Part shown: in pieces, positions 8,960-18,391 of the stretch
Layout of the letters: every line of letters starts with the position of its first letter
Position numbering within the stretch: the first letter of the stretch is position 1
Origin: JAWPMT01 sp965242775
Lineage (GTDB): Bacteria > Bacteroidota > Bacteroidia > Cytophagales > Cyclobacteriaceae
NCBI GenBank assembly: GCA_965242775.1
Contig: CBDETI010000005.1
Span: forward strand, 434,001-498,000
Reading direction: 5' to 3'
DNA: 64,000 nucleotides
Notes under the pieces: model-generated
What the model saw: the letters and a program-made list of their open reading frames with translations, nothing else
Databases searched by the model: none
What the model was told of the DNA's origin: nothing
Translations under genes and position numbers: made by a program

Positions 8960-10183
8960 TTAAAATTGAAGTGGTTCCTCATCTTCATTAAGGACCTGAT
9001 ATTCAAATATTTCACCCAATCCCTTGAATTTGAACCGAAGGCCGACAAGTCTTCCCATCGTTTCCTGGTAGGAGTTGGTATAAACATCCTTGCCATTTAT
9101 CGACGCCTGAAATTCCTTGTCTTTAATATTGACAACAATATCAACTGGCGTGGTGAAATCAGCGCTAAGGCTTGAAAGGTCATTTTCTTTACCACGCAGG
9201 AATACATCGTTGAGCATCAGGTTATTGTCAGAGCTGCAACCAATCTTGGATATTGGAACAATCATAGCCCCATCCGTCCCAATAAAGAAAATATAAACCG
9301 CCTGGCATACGGCCCACCGATCGTCAAAGGTATTTTGAATGGTTGCTGAAAAGCTGAAGTTATCTCCCGATACATCGCCAAAATCGTCAATGTAGTGAAA
9401 TGTCGAAAGTACCGGCTCTTCCAAGGTGGCCACCTCTTGTGCAATTTCATGGGGGAATTTTAGTCCTACTTGAGCTATCGGTTGAAAGTACTTCGGCACA
9501 GGCCTATATTCAATTGTCCCAAGCCATCCATTGCTTTTTAAGAAGAGGTCATGCTCCTTTACCACCTGACCCTCAACCAGCAACTTTGCCTTGAAATAAC
9601 CCGGGAAATAATAAATAGCCGTTGCCTCACTTTGGCGTTTTGAAACCTCGACTGTTTTTGTCGGATCCCAGTACTGCTGAATGGTCAGGCTATCAACCTG
9701 TAGTGACGGAGGGATCGCGAGATTGAACACTACAGAATTTGGATACTCCTTGCTTAAAACAGTGCTTGAAAACGCAAAATCCGACGCGTTGATGACCAGT
9801 TCTGGTCGTTTATTTCCAATTAAGCTAATAATTACTAGCGCCAGGATAAAGCCTACCGTGACATAAACAGACTTTCGTGGCGACCCTATACGTTTTTGGA
9901 AGCGGGTTGTCCGGGTCAACTTGAATTCTCTCCAGTTTTCTTTCCCAACAAACCTCGACAGTGCATCCAGCGTGGTAATACTCGGGGCGCCATCGTGATT
10001 TACCACACCAAAGAAACGCTTAAGCGTTGGCACGCTGAGCACGATTTCCGAAGAATGGAACACCTTTTCCGACAGCTCCTCAAACATCGAGCTATGCCAG
10101 GATGAAGCAGGCCCCCATGCCAGCTGATTCTCGATTTCTCTTTGCAGCCGCTGCAGGTCTTTCGATGAAAATTTTTCGGACAT
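8960..10183 (-). CDS. Membrane-anchored protein with putative N-terminal DNA-binding-like region, unknown function
   Basis: About 407 residues. The N-terminal ~95 residues are helical and resemble a small regulatory domain (LSVPTLKRFFGVVNHDGAPS then LDALSRFVGKENWREF). A basic stretch and one transmembrane helix follow (about 112-130, VYVTVGFILALVIISLIG). The remaining ~270 residues are probably extracytoplasmic and beta-rich, ending in a segment like a concanavalin-type sandwich (FSFSATIQNTFDD, VDIVVNIKDKEFQASING). I know proteins with this cytoplasmic-TM-sandwich layout in Cytophagales but no assigned role. The ATG at 10183 is preferred over the overlapping GTG at 10186. The gene is divergent from a secreted sandwich-fold protein (10292), a hint that the two are related. 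Confidence 0.6.
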   Translation of the reverse strand: MSEKFSSKDLQRLQREIENQLAWGPASSWHSSMFEELSEKVFHSSEIVLSVPTLKRFFGVVNHDGAPSITTLDALSRFVGKENWREFKLTRTTRFQKRIGSPRKSVYVTVGFILALVIISLIGNKRPELVINASDFAFSSTVLSKEYPNSVVFNLAIPPSLQVDSLTIQQYWDPTKTVEVSKRQSEATAIYYFPGYFKAKLLVEGQVVKEHDLFLKSNGWLGTIEYRPVPKYFQPIAQVGLKFPHEIAQEVATLEEPVLSTFHYIDDFGDVSGDNFSFSATIQNTFDDRWAVCQAVYIFFIGTDGAMIVPISKIGCSSDNNLMLNDVFLRGKENDLSSLSADFTTPVDIVVNIKDKEFQASINGKDVYTNSYQETMGRLVGLRFKFKGLGEIFEYQVLNEDEEPLQF

Positions 10184-10291
10184 CACTCAAATGTCTCAAA
10201 GATTCGGCTTCTGAACAACTCTGAATGGTAATGAACAAAGATGAAAACCATTCCGCAGCACCTTGTTGGCCTCGTGTCGTAAGGTTGTTAC

Positions 10292-11398
10292 ATGAAAACA
10301 CGATTTCCACTATTGATGGTGACACTATTGATGGGTGTCGCAACTACCGCGCAAACACTGATACCTATAGACACCAATACCTGGCAAATTCAGGCCAGAG
10401 GTTATCTAATTGAAAAGTACCGGGGCACCGACGCCATCTACCTGCAAGCGGGTAGCATGACGCTGAAGGATACCGAATTTCTTGATGGAATCATTGAGTT
10501 TGATGTCCAATTGAAGAAAGAACCAGCTTTTCCTGGAGTCTACTTCCGATCTAACACCGAAACAGGTGATGCCGAGCAATTCTATGTACGGCCACACCAA
10601 TCCGGCAATCCGGATTCGAATCAGGCTGCGCCGGTCACCAAAAACATCTCCCCCTGGCAGTTTTATTATGGCACCAGGTATTCCTTCCCCTACAACTACC
10701 GATTCGATGACTGGACGCATATCAAAATATTAGTCAATGGCCGCAGAGCTCAGGTCTTCTTAGATCATAGTGAAAAACCTCACCTTTCCTGGAATTTATT
10801 TCATACGCCTCAGGCCGGTAAAATCACTTTGAGAGGGGGAATCACTTCTGGATTGCACATTGCCAATATCAAAATATCACACGAGGCGCCAGAGTTATTG
10901 GATTTTCAGCCGTTGCAGCGAGAGGCCATTCCAGGATTAGTACCACAGTGGGAAGTCTCTGACAAATTTGAAGAGAGCCTATTGGAGCCGGGAAGCTTGC
11001 AGCAGGTGATTGACGCTCGTAGTTGGCAAGGAAAAATTGAAGTGGAAGAAGGTACCGCCGCCAACATCTCGCGAATTCAGAACCTAAGGGATGGCAAACC
11101 TGGCAATACAGTCTTTACCAGAATCATCATAGATTCCAATCGGGACCAAATGAAGCTTTTTGAATTTGGATACAGTGATCGGGTTGTCGCAATTTTGAAC
11201 GGTAAGCCTATCTACTGGGGCAACAACAGGTTTCGTTCCAGAGACTACCGGTACCTAGGGACCATTGGCCTATTCGACGCGATTTACCTGGATCTCCAAA
11301 GAGGAGAAAACGAGTTGTTGATGGCCGTTTCTGAGGATTTCGGCGGATGGCTCATCACTGGAAGGTTCAAGGACGATAGCGGTTTAAGTATCAAGTAG
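10292..11398 (+). CDS. Secreted protein with concanavalin/DUF1080-like sandwich domain
   Basis: 368 residues with a Sec signal peptide (hydrophobic 5-18, ATTAQT cleavage region). Residues 25-205 follow the pattern of LamG/DUF1080 (3-keto-disaccharide hydrolase-like) sandwiches: TEFLDGIIEFDVQL, FPGVYFRSNTETGDAEQFYV, DDWTHIKILVNGRRAQVFLD. The C-terminal ~150 residues form a second beta-rich region (near-end NELLMAVSEDFGGWLITGRF), like the carbohydrate-binding part of some glycosidases. No catalytic residues can be assigned. It could bind or hydrolyse carbohydrate outside the cytoplasm. The gene is divergent from the membrane-anchored protein at 8960. Confidence 0.7.
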   Translation: MKTRFPLLMVTLLMGVATTAQTLIPIDTNTWQIQARGYLIEKYRGTDAIYLQAGSMTLKDTEFLDGIIEFDVQLKKEPAFPGVYFRSNTETGDAEQFYVRPHQSGNPDSNQAAPVTKNISPWQFYYGTRYSFPYNYRFDDWTHIKILVNGRRAQVFLDHSEKPHLSWNLFHTPQAGKITLRGGITSGLHIANIKISHEAPELLDFQPLQREAIPGLVPQWEVSDKFEESLLEPGSLQQVIDARSWQGKIEVEEGTAANISRIQNLRDGKPGNTVFTRIIIDSNRDQMKLFEFGYSDRVVAILNGKPIYWGNNRFRSRDYRYLGTIGLFDAIYLDLQRGENELLMAVSEDFGGWLITGRFKDDSGLSIK

Positions 11399-11447
11399 TG
11401 GGGAGTCATTGTCAAATGGAGGGATAGGCACCTACCCATCTCTCCTC

Positions 11448-13742
11448 CTACTCAATAAATTTGTATCGGATCGTCAAAGAGGCCACACGAGTTTGCCACT
11501 TGTACCTGGAATGAAGTTGGAACTCCTCCGTTTGCAGGTTTGAACCAAACACACGAGCATCGGTTATGTCACGAATAGCGAGTGTGATACTCCCTCTTTC
11601 CCGGTTGAATGGTTGTTGAATACTCAACCCGAGGTGAGACTGAGAAATTCCCACCGATTGCACGCCATAGGTGCGCCCTCGAAAGCGATGGAAAATGTCA
11701 GCAATGAGTCCGTGCTTGAATTTAAATCGCGCCCGGCTACGCCATTGCCAATTCCACCGCCGCTGGTAAAACACCATTTCGTCAGACTCTTTGTACACCG
11801 TTCTGTATCCACTACCGGAGGTTTCAAGGGAGACGGCATTCGTTAGGTCATAAGTCAGTCCCCACTCCAGTCCATCATCATTCCTGACACCCAGGTTTTC
11901 GTAGGAAACCAAGACCTGCTCGTCACTCAGTTGGCTGGAAAATCGTTGTATCACCTGCCTGGTAATCCGGCGGAAAGCAGTCAGGTCTATCGTGAAATCG
12001 CCTATGGTATTCGCGTAATTTAACTCAAGCTGATTGGCAATCTCTGGCTGAAGGAATGGATTGCCTCGCCTTAGATTTAAAGGATCCACATATGAAAAGA
12101 AGGGGCTCATTTCCCAAAACGTGGGTCGCTTAATTCGCCTGGATAAACTCAATCCAATGGTCTGGGTGGGATTCCCTAATTCATGACGTATTACGAAACT
12201 TGGAAAAAGGTTATTGAAGGTTTGCCGGAAAGTGCTATCGGTAAACTCATCTACGGTGTTCGAAATAAAATACTCGTGCCGAAGGCCTATCTGATATTCG
12301 AGATTAGCGAAACTGTTTTCGGCCAACACATAGCTTCCATATTTCTCTACTTCTATGTCAAAGAAGTTTCGAATTTGGGTATCTGCGGAGTAGAAATCCA
12401 GCGTTTGATTGACGTTGAAGTTATAGTAGTCTGATACTACCCCGCCTTCCAGGGAAAACGTTTCATTTATCTCGTGCCGATAGTCGGCTTTGACCTGAAG
12501 ATACCGCTGGCTTTCGCTTTCAATGGAATTCTGCACACCAATGCCTATGGGCGTGTCGGTGACATCCAGGTTTCGTCTGTTAAACCTCGATTCGTTGATT
12601 TCATTTTCTCCGCCCCCAGTTATCTGTAGTTGAAGGCTATGATCGTTCGCAAAGTCTTTCTCCGCCGATATTGTAAAGGAGATTTCGTCCTCAATCTCTT
12701 TCTTAGAATTGGTCAGGTCCAGGGACAGTGAGTCATTGGGATATAGAAAAAGGCTCTGTTGATTCTCCTGATCCCGGTCATCCCAACGTAGGTAATTGGC
12801 CTCGACACTTACAGAGGCAGTAGAATCCGGCTCAAAAGTAATCCCAGTCGATAAGTTTCGGGTAGCGCCATCTCCACCCCCTTGTATGGTGGTTCGGTAA
12901 TAACGTAAGTTGTCTTCCGGAGCTTCCCTAAGCTGCTCATTTCGAAATTTATATTTGGAATCGCGACCGCTTAAATTCAGGTGGTACGAAAACTTAGCTG
13001 TAGAGATACCAGCATTTATGCCTCCAGAGGCACGATAAGGGGCTGAAAGTGTACCGAAGCCTTCCAACTTCGTTGATTTCTTCTTGGAGTACACCAGGTT
13101 GATTATTCCGGCTACTCCCTCTGCGTCGTATTTAGCTGAAGGATTGGTAATCAATTCGATTTTCTGAAGTGCATCTGCTGCAACAAATCGAAGGGTTTTT
13201 GGGTCTCGGCGAGTTTCTCTTCCATTGACGTAAATAATCACATTCTGGCTGCCCCGCACCGAAACTTCGCCTTCTACGTTAGTGGTGACAGAAGGCAAAG
13301 ACTCTAAAGCGTCTATGGCATTGGCTCCGGAATTAGCCAGGTCTTCACCAATGAAGAGGGTTTTCTTTCCCAGGTCGTTTTGAACGTAGGTCCTTTCGCC
13401 TCGGATTACGATCTCCTTCAGTGCAATGGCGTCAGCCTCCAGCGTCCAAGTACCGAGATCGATGGACCGGTCAATGGTGGTGCTATCCAGGACTAGCGGC
13501 TTGAATCCTAATGTGCGCACGGTGATTGTATAGGTACCGGGTTGTAGGTGCATTTTAAACTTGCCAGCCTCATCGGAAAACGCCCCCTCTGTTCCCTGCC
13601 CAAGTGCAATGAGGTCAAAAGCGATTGTAGCGTAAGGAACGGGTCTTTCGCTTTCGTCAATAATCGTTCCTGTAACCTGGTATTGGCCCCTGGCTGGTAT
13701 GATTATCAAAATGATCAGTATAATCAATGCATATCGTATCAT
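11448..13742 (-). CDS. Outer-membrane beta-barrel receptor (TonB-dependent receptor-like)
   Basis: 764 residues. After a signal peptide (hydrophobic 4-17), residues 20-100 form a carboxypeptidase-regulatory-like domain (VTGTIIDESERPVPYATIAF, GTYTITVRTLGFKPLVL). A plug-like domain follows at about 115-225 (GANAIDALESLPSVTTNVEG, VSVRGSQNVIIYVNG, LITNPSAKYDAEGVAGIINL). The rest is a barrel of alternating strands ending in an aromatic-rich C-terminus (SLTIRYKFIE). This is the outer-membrane beta-barrel family paralogous to SusC. No SusD-like partner lies nearby, so the substrate is more likely a metal chelate or peptide than a polysaccharide, but this is inference. A LytS/LytTR pair is divergent from it. 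Confidence 0.87.
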   Translation of the reverse strand: MIRYALIILIILIIIPARGQYQVTGTIIDESERPVPYATIAFDLIALGQGTEGAFSDEAGKFKMHLQPGTYTITVRTLGFKPLVLDSTTIDRSIDLGTWTLEADAIALKEIVIRGERTYVQNDLGKKTLFIGEDLANSGANAIDALESLPSVTTNVEGEVSVRGSQNVIIYVNGRETRRDPKTLRFVAADALQKIELITNPSAKYDAEGVAGIINLVYSKKKSTKLEGFGTLSAPYRASGGINAGISTAKFSYHLNLSGRDSKYKFRNEQLREAPEDNLRYYRTTIQGGGDGATRNLSTGITFEPDSTASVSVEANYLRWDDRDQENQQSLFLYPNDSLSLDLTNSKKEIEDEISFTISAEKDFANDHSLQLQITGGGENEINESRFNRRNLDVTDTPIGIGVQNSIESESQRYLQVKADYRHEINETFSLEGGVVSDYYNFNVNQTLDFYSADTQIRNFFDIEVEKYGSYVLAENSFANLEYQIGLRHEYFISNTVDEFTDSTFRQTFNNLFPSFVIRHELGNPTQTIGLSLSRRIKRPTFWEMSPFFSYVDPLNLRRGNPFLQPEIANQLELNYANTIGDFTIDLTAFRRITRQVIQRFSSQLSDEQVLVSYENLGVRNDDGLEWGLTYDLTNAVSLETSGSGYRTVYKESDEMVFYQRRWNWQWRSRARFKFKHGLIADIFHRFRGRTYGVQSVGISQSHLGLSIQQPFNRERGSITLAIRDITDARVFGSNLQTEEFQLHSRYKWQTRVASLTIRYKFIE

Positions 13743-13852
13743 ATTACGAATGAATTGAGGACGGCCGAGACATTTAAATTTTATCGGTAAACGACAGCTT
13801 CCGGATTGTGAGCGTTGTTCACACCGAGCAAACCAACTTCTACCGAAAATAA

Positions 13853-13883
13853 TTTTGGTTCACCATGGGTTGCCATAACTTGT
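13853..13883 (+). promoter_or_regulatory. Candidate promoter of the LytS kinase gene
   Basis: TTTTG (13853-13857), 18 bases, then TAACTTGT (13876-13883), a partial match to TTTG-N19/21-TAnnTTTG. Four bases separate it from the ATG at 13888, implying little or no leader. The -7 box has two deviations from consensus, so this is a weak to moderate prediction. Confidence 0.35.
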
Positions 13884-13887
13884 TTCC

Positions 13888-14865
13888 ATGTTGAAGAAGG
13901 TAAATGGGTCATGGTGGCTTAGTGTAGGACTAATTGCCGGGGCGGTTTTTTACGCACTCTTGGATGGATATGATGCAGCTGAGGTAGTTAATCTTCTTTG
14001 GATCCTGATTGCGCTGCTCTTTTTTTTGATACCACGCCTACTTTACAATCGCCGGTATCTTCAGGTGCTTATTGGATATATCGTGCTACTTCTGGTAGGC
14101 GCCATCAATATGGAATTGATCATAGAAGATGATGGAGAGTTCTCGGACCTGTTGGATATATGGACGTGGACCCATGAGCTACCAGGTCTGCTCTGGCCCT
14201 CACTGGTAGTCGGATTAGCTAAAGTTTCAATTGACTTACTCGTAGGTCAGGAGCTGATGATTACGCTGGAGAGAGAACGTGCACAAAGTGAATTAAAATA
14301 TCTTAAGTCTCAACTAAGCCCCCATGTGCTATTTAACAACCTCAACAATATCTACTCTTTTGCCTTGCATCAGTCACCGAAAACGCCTGAGCTGATCCTG
14401 AGACTCGCTGAAAATATGCGATACCTACTCTACGAAGCTCAGGAGGACCGGGTATCTCTGGAACACGAGTTGGCCCAGCTTGATGGCTACATAGATCTGC
14501 AATTGTTGCAACTTGAACATCGAGGTGAGGTCATTTATGAGAAAAAAGGAGATTTCGAAGGTCAATCGATCGCGCCGATGATGCTGGTGAGTTTTGTTGA
14601 AAACTGCTTCAAGCACGGGGCAAGTGCGGAGATACCGAAAATCACGATTCAAATAGAATCAAACAAGGAGACCCTTAACCTCTATACTGAAAACACCTAT
14701 TCAGCACCAAATGATAAGGATGAAGCCAGTCAGCTTCAGTTTGGAGGCATTGGGCTGAAAAATGTCAAGAGACGATTAGAGCTCGCCTATTCGGGCCAGC
14801 ATGAGCTAATTATCAAGCAATTGAGTAATCGTTTTATTGTGAACCTCTCAATCAACATGGCATGA
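13888..14865 (+). CDS. LytS-type sensor histidine kinase
   Basis: 325 residues. Four hydrophobic helices in the first ~125 residues (about 9-26, 36-52, 57-78, 105-120) form the membrane sensor. The histidine kinase domain of the LytS/YehU type follows: the phospho-acceptor region KSQLSPHVLFNNLNNIYSF near 148-166, the N-box FVENCFKHG near 236-244, and the glycine-rich GGIGLKNVKRRLELAY near 290-305. The sequence overlaps the next gene by 4 bp (ATGA), so kinase and regulator are translationally coupled. In this sequence the partner regulator is frameshifted, which would leave the kinase without a working output. The divergent receptor gene may be a target. Confidence 0.88.
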   Translation: MLKKVNGSWWLSVGLIAGAVFYALLDGYDAAEVVNLLWILIALLFFLIPRLLYNRRYLQVLIGYIVLLLVGAINMELIIEDDGEFSDLLDIWTWTHELPGLLWPSLVVGLAKVSIDLLVGQELMITLERERAQSELKYLKSQLSPHVLFNNLNNIYSFALHQSPKTPELILRLAENMRYLLYEAQEDRVSLEHELAQLDGYIDLQLLQLEHRGEVIYEKKGDFEGQSIAPMMLVSFVENCFKHGASAEIPKITIQIESNKETLNLYTENTYSAPNDKDEASQLQFGGIGLKNVKRRLELAYSGQHELIIKQLSNRFIVNLSINMA

Positions 14866-15526
14866 AGTGCATCATTATAGAAGACCAAATACATGCACAG
14901 AAAGTCATTTTGAAGTATGCAAAGGAAGTTCAATCTTTATCCATTGTTGGCACCTATCAAAGCGCGCTGGAGGCGCTTGAATTTCTGAAGACGAACGATA
15001 TTGATCTGATATTCCTGGACATTAACTTGCCGAAGATCTCAGGAATAAGCTTCTTGAGAAGCCTCGCTAAGCCGCCCAGGTGATCGTAACAAGTGCTTAT
15101 TCTGAATATGCGTTGGAAGGATTTGAACTTGATGTTATTGACTACCTCTTAAAGCCATTTTCTTTCGAACGTTTCCTAAAGGCCATCAACAAGGTTAAAA
15201 AGCGACTTTCCGGTGCTGATTCCAGTGATTTCGTTTTTATAAAGTCAGACAAAGAGTACTTTCAGGTAAAGAAATCTGAGATTCACTACATCAAAGCTGA
15301 TGATGACTTTTCGCGCGTTTATTGTCAAGAAAAAATGTATCTGGACCGTCGCACGCTGAAGAATTGGTCAGAGGAGTTACCAGATGGCTTTATCAGGATC
15401 CACAGATCCTACATTATCAACAGAAACTATGTATCCAAAATCGCTGGCAACCGGGTCTTTCTTGACCAGCTCCAGTTGCCCATTGGTCGATCCTACCGGG
15501 AAATGGTGCTGGCTATTGTGGAGTAG
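14862..15526 (+). pseudogene. LytTR-family response regulator, broken by a one-base frameshift
   Basis: Two overlapping reading frames together make one regulator. The first (14862-15083) encodes a receiver N-terminus (IIEDQ, phospho-acceptor in LIFLDINLP) and stops right after LRSLAKPPR. The second (from GTG 15080 to 15526) resumes with VIVTSAYSEYALEGFELDVI, then YLLKPFSF and a LytTR DNA-binding domain (EIHYIKADDDFSRVYC, IRIHRSYIINRNYVSKI). The paralog at 23700-24398 reads LRSPPQVIVTTAYKEYAL across this point, so one C is missing from the run CCC at 15075-15077; with CCCC the frame is restored as PPQVIVTS. Either a recent inactivating mutation or a sequencing/assembly error. All other hallmark residues are intact, which favours a recent event or error. 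Confidence 0.88.
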
Positions 15527-15569
15527 CAAAGGAGTAGTTTCGATGTGCTCGCTCTTTGATCCATGAAAT

Positions 15570-15956
15570 TTACACTTGGATTTTCGTCGGCTTTCGATTG
15601 TCGTCAATAGCCACGAACGTAAATTCTCCGTTGATAGCTGCCACCCTCGAGTCAGCATACATTTCTTCAATAAAAACCTCTACCCGTACCTTCAGGCTGC
15701 TACTACCGATATGTATCACCTCACCCACTAATTCCACGATGGTCCCTCCCGGGATAGGCCGTGTGAAATCAATTTTGTCGCTGCTGACTGTGACCATTTT
15801 TTGCCTGCTGAATCGGGTCGCGGTAATGAACGCCACCTCATCCATTAACTGCATGGCCGTACCTCCAAAAAGCGTGTCATAGTGGTTGGTGGTGTTGGGG
15901 AATACCGCCTTAAAAATGCTTGTCCTGGATTTTTCGATTCGCTCACTCTCAGTCAT
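15570..15956 (-). CDS. Acyl-CoA thioesterase, hotdog fold
   Basis: 128 residues, the usual length for single-domain acyl-CoA thioesterases of the YciA/BACH type. The family pattern is clear: VFPNTTNHYDTLFGGTAMQL, then MDEVAFITATRF (the helix with the catalytic acidic residue), then DFTRPIPGGTIVELVGEV. It hydrolyses acyl-CoA thioesters in the cytoplasm. The gene is convergent with the frameshifted response regulator (43 bp apart) and divergent from the SulP gene. No functional link to neighbours is evident. Confidence 0.88.
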   Translation of the reverse strand: MTESERIEKSRTSIFKAVFPNTTNHYDTLFGGTAMQLMDEVAFITATRFSRQKMVTVSSDKIDFTRPIPGGTIVELVGEVIHIGSSSLKVRVEVFIEEMYADSRVAAINGEFTFVAIDDNRKPTKIQV

Positions 15957-16113
15957 TTTCCTTCAATTCGAATTATGGTTCGTCCTTGTATAATGGATGT
16001 GCAAATTTAAGTGGACTTGTGTAGTTTATCAGTTATCTACTTCCTGTGATCGCGCTTCTCCTGACTCAGCACAGTCACGGAAATAACCGTCATCAATTAA
16101 TCAATCTAGCATG

Positions 16114-16121
16114 TATATTTA
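16114..16121 (+). promoter_or_regulatory. -7 box immediately upstream of the SulP start
   Basis: TATATTTA matches TAnnTTTG except at the last base and ends exactly 3 bases before the ATG at 16125. I found no TTG at the expected -33 spacing. The same octamer with the same 3-base spacing precedes the NtrC-type regulator at 20977. Confidence 0.35.
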
Positions 16122-16124
16122 CCG

Positions 16125-18356
16125 ATGCCCCAACGAGAAGAGCGGCCATTAACTGGTTACAAAGGACTAAAAGAAAACTGGCAGAACGACCTAATTGCGG
16201 CCATAAGTGTGGGTTTTGTTGCCTTACCCTTATCCCTGGGTATTGCCATCGCCTCGGGCATGGAGCCCATTGCTGGCATCTTATCTGCCGTGATTGGAGG
16301 AGTTATCACGACGCTTTTCAGAGGCTCTCATATCGGCATCAATGGGCCGGGTGCTGGGATCATAGCCCCGATACTCACCGGTCTCGCACTACTGGAAGGC
16401 AACATCAATTACGTACTCGCTGCGATAGTAGTTGCCGGGGGTATCCAGGCCTTGATGGGGTTGTTAAGAATGGGTCGTTTTGCCCGTATGTTCCCGTCTT
16501 CGGTCTTAAATGGAATCCTGGCAGCAATTGGCGTCATCATCATTACGAAGCAATTGCATTATGCCATGGGGACTACTTCCGGTGCTGACAATATTTTCGA
16601 CACATTGCGCGATGCTGTTTTTCAACTTCCCAACGTCAATCCTTACGTGGCTGTCATTGCCATCAGCGGACTGTTGATTCTCAGCTTTTTCAAAAAAATT
16701 CCGTTTCGACTAGTTCACCTCCTGCCAGCTCCCATGTGGGTCCTGATCATGTCCTTGCCTTTTGTGTTTGCATTTGGCTTTTTCGACACCCACAGCCGAA
16801 CCCTTTTTGGCAATGATTTTGACCTGGGTCCACAATTCCTTATCAGTCTTCCTGACAATCCCATAGAGGGTATCATGCATCCCGATTTCTCGAAAATCGG
16901 AACAGCTGGATTCTGGATGGCGGTCCTCGCCATTACGCTTGTCGCCTCCATAGAGACATTGGCAAGCGCACGGGCTATTGACAAGCTTGATCCGTACCAG
17001 CGTGTAACCGATTTAAACAAGGATCTATTGGGTGTCGGACTGAGCACCATGGTCTCTGGGGCACTTGGGGGGTTACCGATCATTACCGTCATTGTCAGGA
17101 GCACCGTGAACATTCAAAACAATGCCAAGACCAAGTGGTCGAATTTTTACCATGGTGTGTTTTTGCTCCTATTTGTGTTGATTCTTGGGACTGTATTGCA
17201 AAGTATCCCTTTGGCAGCTTTGGCCGCCATTTTGATCTACACAGGCTTTCGCCTTGCCTCACCTCGGGTATTTTATCAGGCGTATGATCAGGGGGTAGAA
17301 CAATTACTTTTTTTGGTTTCCACCTTTATCATTACCCTGAATACCAATTTAGTTATTGGCATAGTAGGCGGAATCCTGATCACACTCTCCTTGCATATGC
17401 TTTTGGCCAAGGTCGGCTTCGTGCCATTCTTCAAAATGGTTTTCAACTCGGGATCTAAAGTTTATGAGCGAGATGATGGTTCATATGATGTCAAAATTCG
17501 AGGTGTTGCCAACTTTTTGTCGGTACTTTCAATTAACAAGTTGCTAGACACGGTTCCACAACAAAAAGTGGTCAGAATAGATCTCTCAAAAACACGTTTG
17601 GTAGACCTATCCGTGATGGAAAACCTGATTGAATACAAAAGGATCCAGGACAGGTTGGGTGGTCGTGTCTCACTTTCGGGCCTGGAACATCATTGGAGTA
17701 GTAGCAGTCACAATCGGGCACTGAAAATTATTGTTGGTCCCCGCAAACGGCCGATTACCCAACGCCAGCTCCAATTGCAAAAACTCAGTATCTCCCACGG
17801 TTGGTCTTTTGAAAAGGAAGTGGATTGGGACACCTCCTACCTTAGAAATTTTAGTTTTTTCGAATCTCGTCCGATTAAAGGAAAAAACAATGTCCTCCGC
17901 GGCAAAGATGAAAAACATAAAGCCAATTGGGAGATCGCCGACATTACCTTCGACGAAGGTGCGATGTTATCCCTGGAAGTTTTTCACACGACCGTACAAG
18001 TAGTGCGGTTAGGTGCCGAGATACCTCGGTTCAGTGTTGAGAAAGAGGGCCTTTTTGGAAAGATATTTGATCGTGTGAAGGCATTTTCCGGCTACACCGA
18101 CCATGATTTTAAGATCTACCCGAGTGTGTCCAGGAAGTTTCAATTACTAGGGGAAGACGATTCAAGCATTGCTCAATTTTTCAATCGCGACTTGGTAGGC
18201 TTCCTCGAAAAAAGTGATATTCAGCATATTGAAAGTAATGGAGAGGCACTGATGATCTTTAAGTACCTGCACATCGCACCCACTGCGGAAGTTCAAAACA
18301 TGCTGGATTTCTCCGTTGACTTACTTGATCATATGAACCTTAATGGCAAGGGCTGA
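16125..18356 (+). CDS. SulP-family anion transporter with STAS domain and long C-terminal extension
   Basis: 743 residues. About 12 membrane segments in residues 20-430, with typical SulP elements: AISVGFVALPLSLGIAIASG, IAGILSAVIGGVITTLF, INGPGAGIIAPI and the A-x-x-x-T-L-A-S-A-x-A-I-D-K-L region near 280-290. A STAS domain lies at about 445-545 (VVRIDLSKTRLVDLSVMENL). SulP proteins exchange sulfate, bicarbonate, chloride or dicarboxylates. Typical members end soon after STAS; here roughly 190 more residues follow, with an aromatic-rich segment near 565-585 and no motif I recognise. A sulfate or bicarbonate role is likely but not decidable. Transcribed alone. Confidence 0.88.
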   Translation: MPQREERPLTGYKGLKENWQNDLIAAISVGFVALPLSLGIAIASGMEPIAGILSAVIGGVITTLFRGSHIGINGPGAGIIAPILTGLALLEGNINYVLAAIVVAGGIQALMGLLRMGRFARMFPSSVLNGILAAIGVIIITKQLHYAMGTTSGADNIFDTLRDAVFQLPNVNPYVAVIAISGLLILSFFKKIPFRLVHLLPAPMWVLIMSLPFVFAFGFFDTHSRTLFGNDFDLGPQFLISLPDNPIEGIMHPDFSKIGTAGFWMAVLAITLVASIETLASARAIDKLDPYQRVTDLNKDLLGVGLSTMVSGALGGLPIITVIVRSTVNIQNNAKTKWSNFYHGVFLLLFVLILGTVLQSIPLAALAAILIYTGFRLASPRVFYQAYDQGVEQLLFLVSTFIITLNTNLVIGIVGGILITLSLHMLLAKVGFVPFFKMVFNSGSKVYERDDGSYDVKIRGVANFLSVLSINKLLDTVPQQKVVRIDLSKTRLVDLSVMENLIEYKRIQDRLGGRVSLSGLEHHWSSSSHNRALKIIVGPRKRPITQRQLQLQKLSISHGWSFEKEVDWDTSYLRNFSFFESRPIKGKNNVLRGKDEKHKANWEIADITFDEGAMLSLEVFHTTVQVVRLGAEIPRFSVEKEGLFGKIFDRVKAFSGYTDHDFKIYPSVSRKFQLLGEDDSSIAQFFNRDLVGFLEKSDIQHIESNGEALMIFKYLHIAPTAEVQNMLDFSVDLLDHMNLNGKG

Positions 18357-18391
18357 TTGCATTTTAGCAAGTCCCACCTCTGTTGGTCTTG

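Noticed and set aside
8915..9175. 86-residue plus-strand frame
   Set aside because: Lies almost wholly antisense to the 3' end of the supported gene at 8960; treated as a shadow frame.
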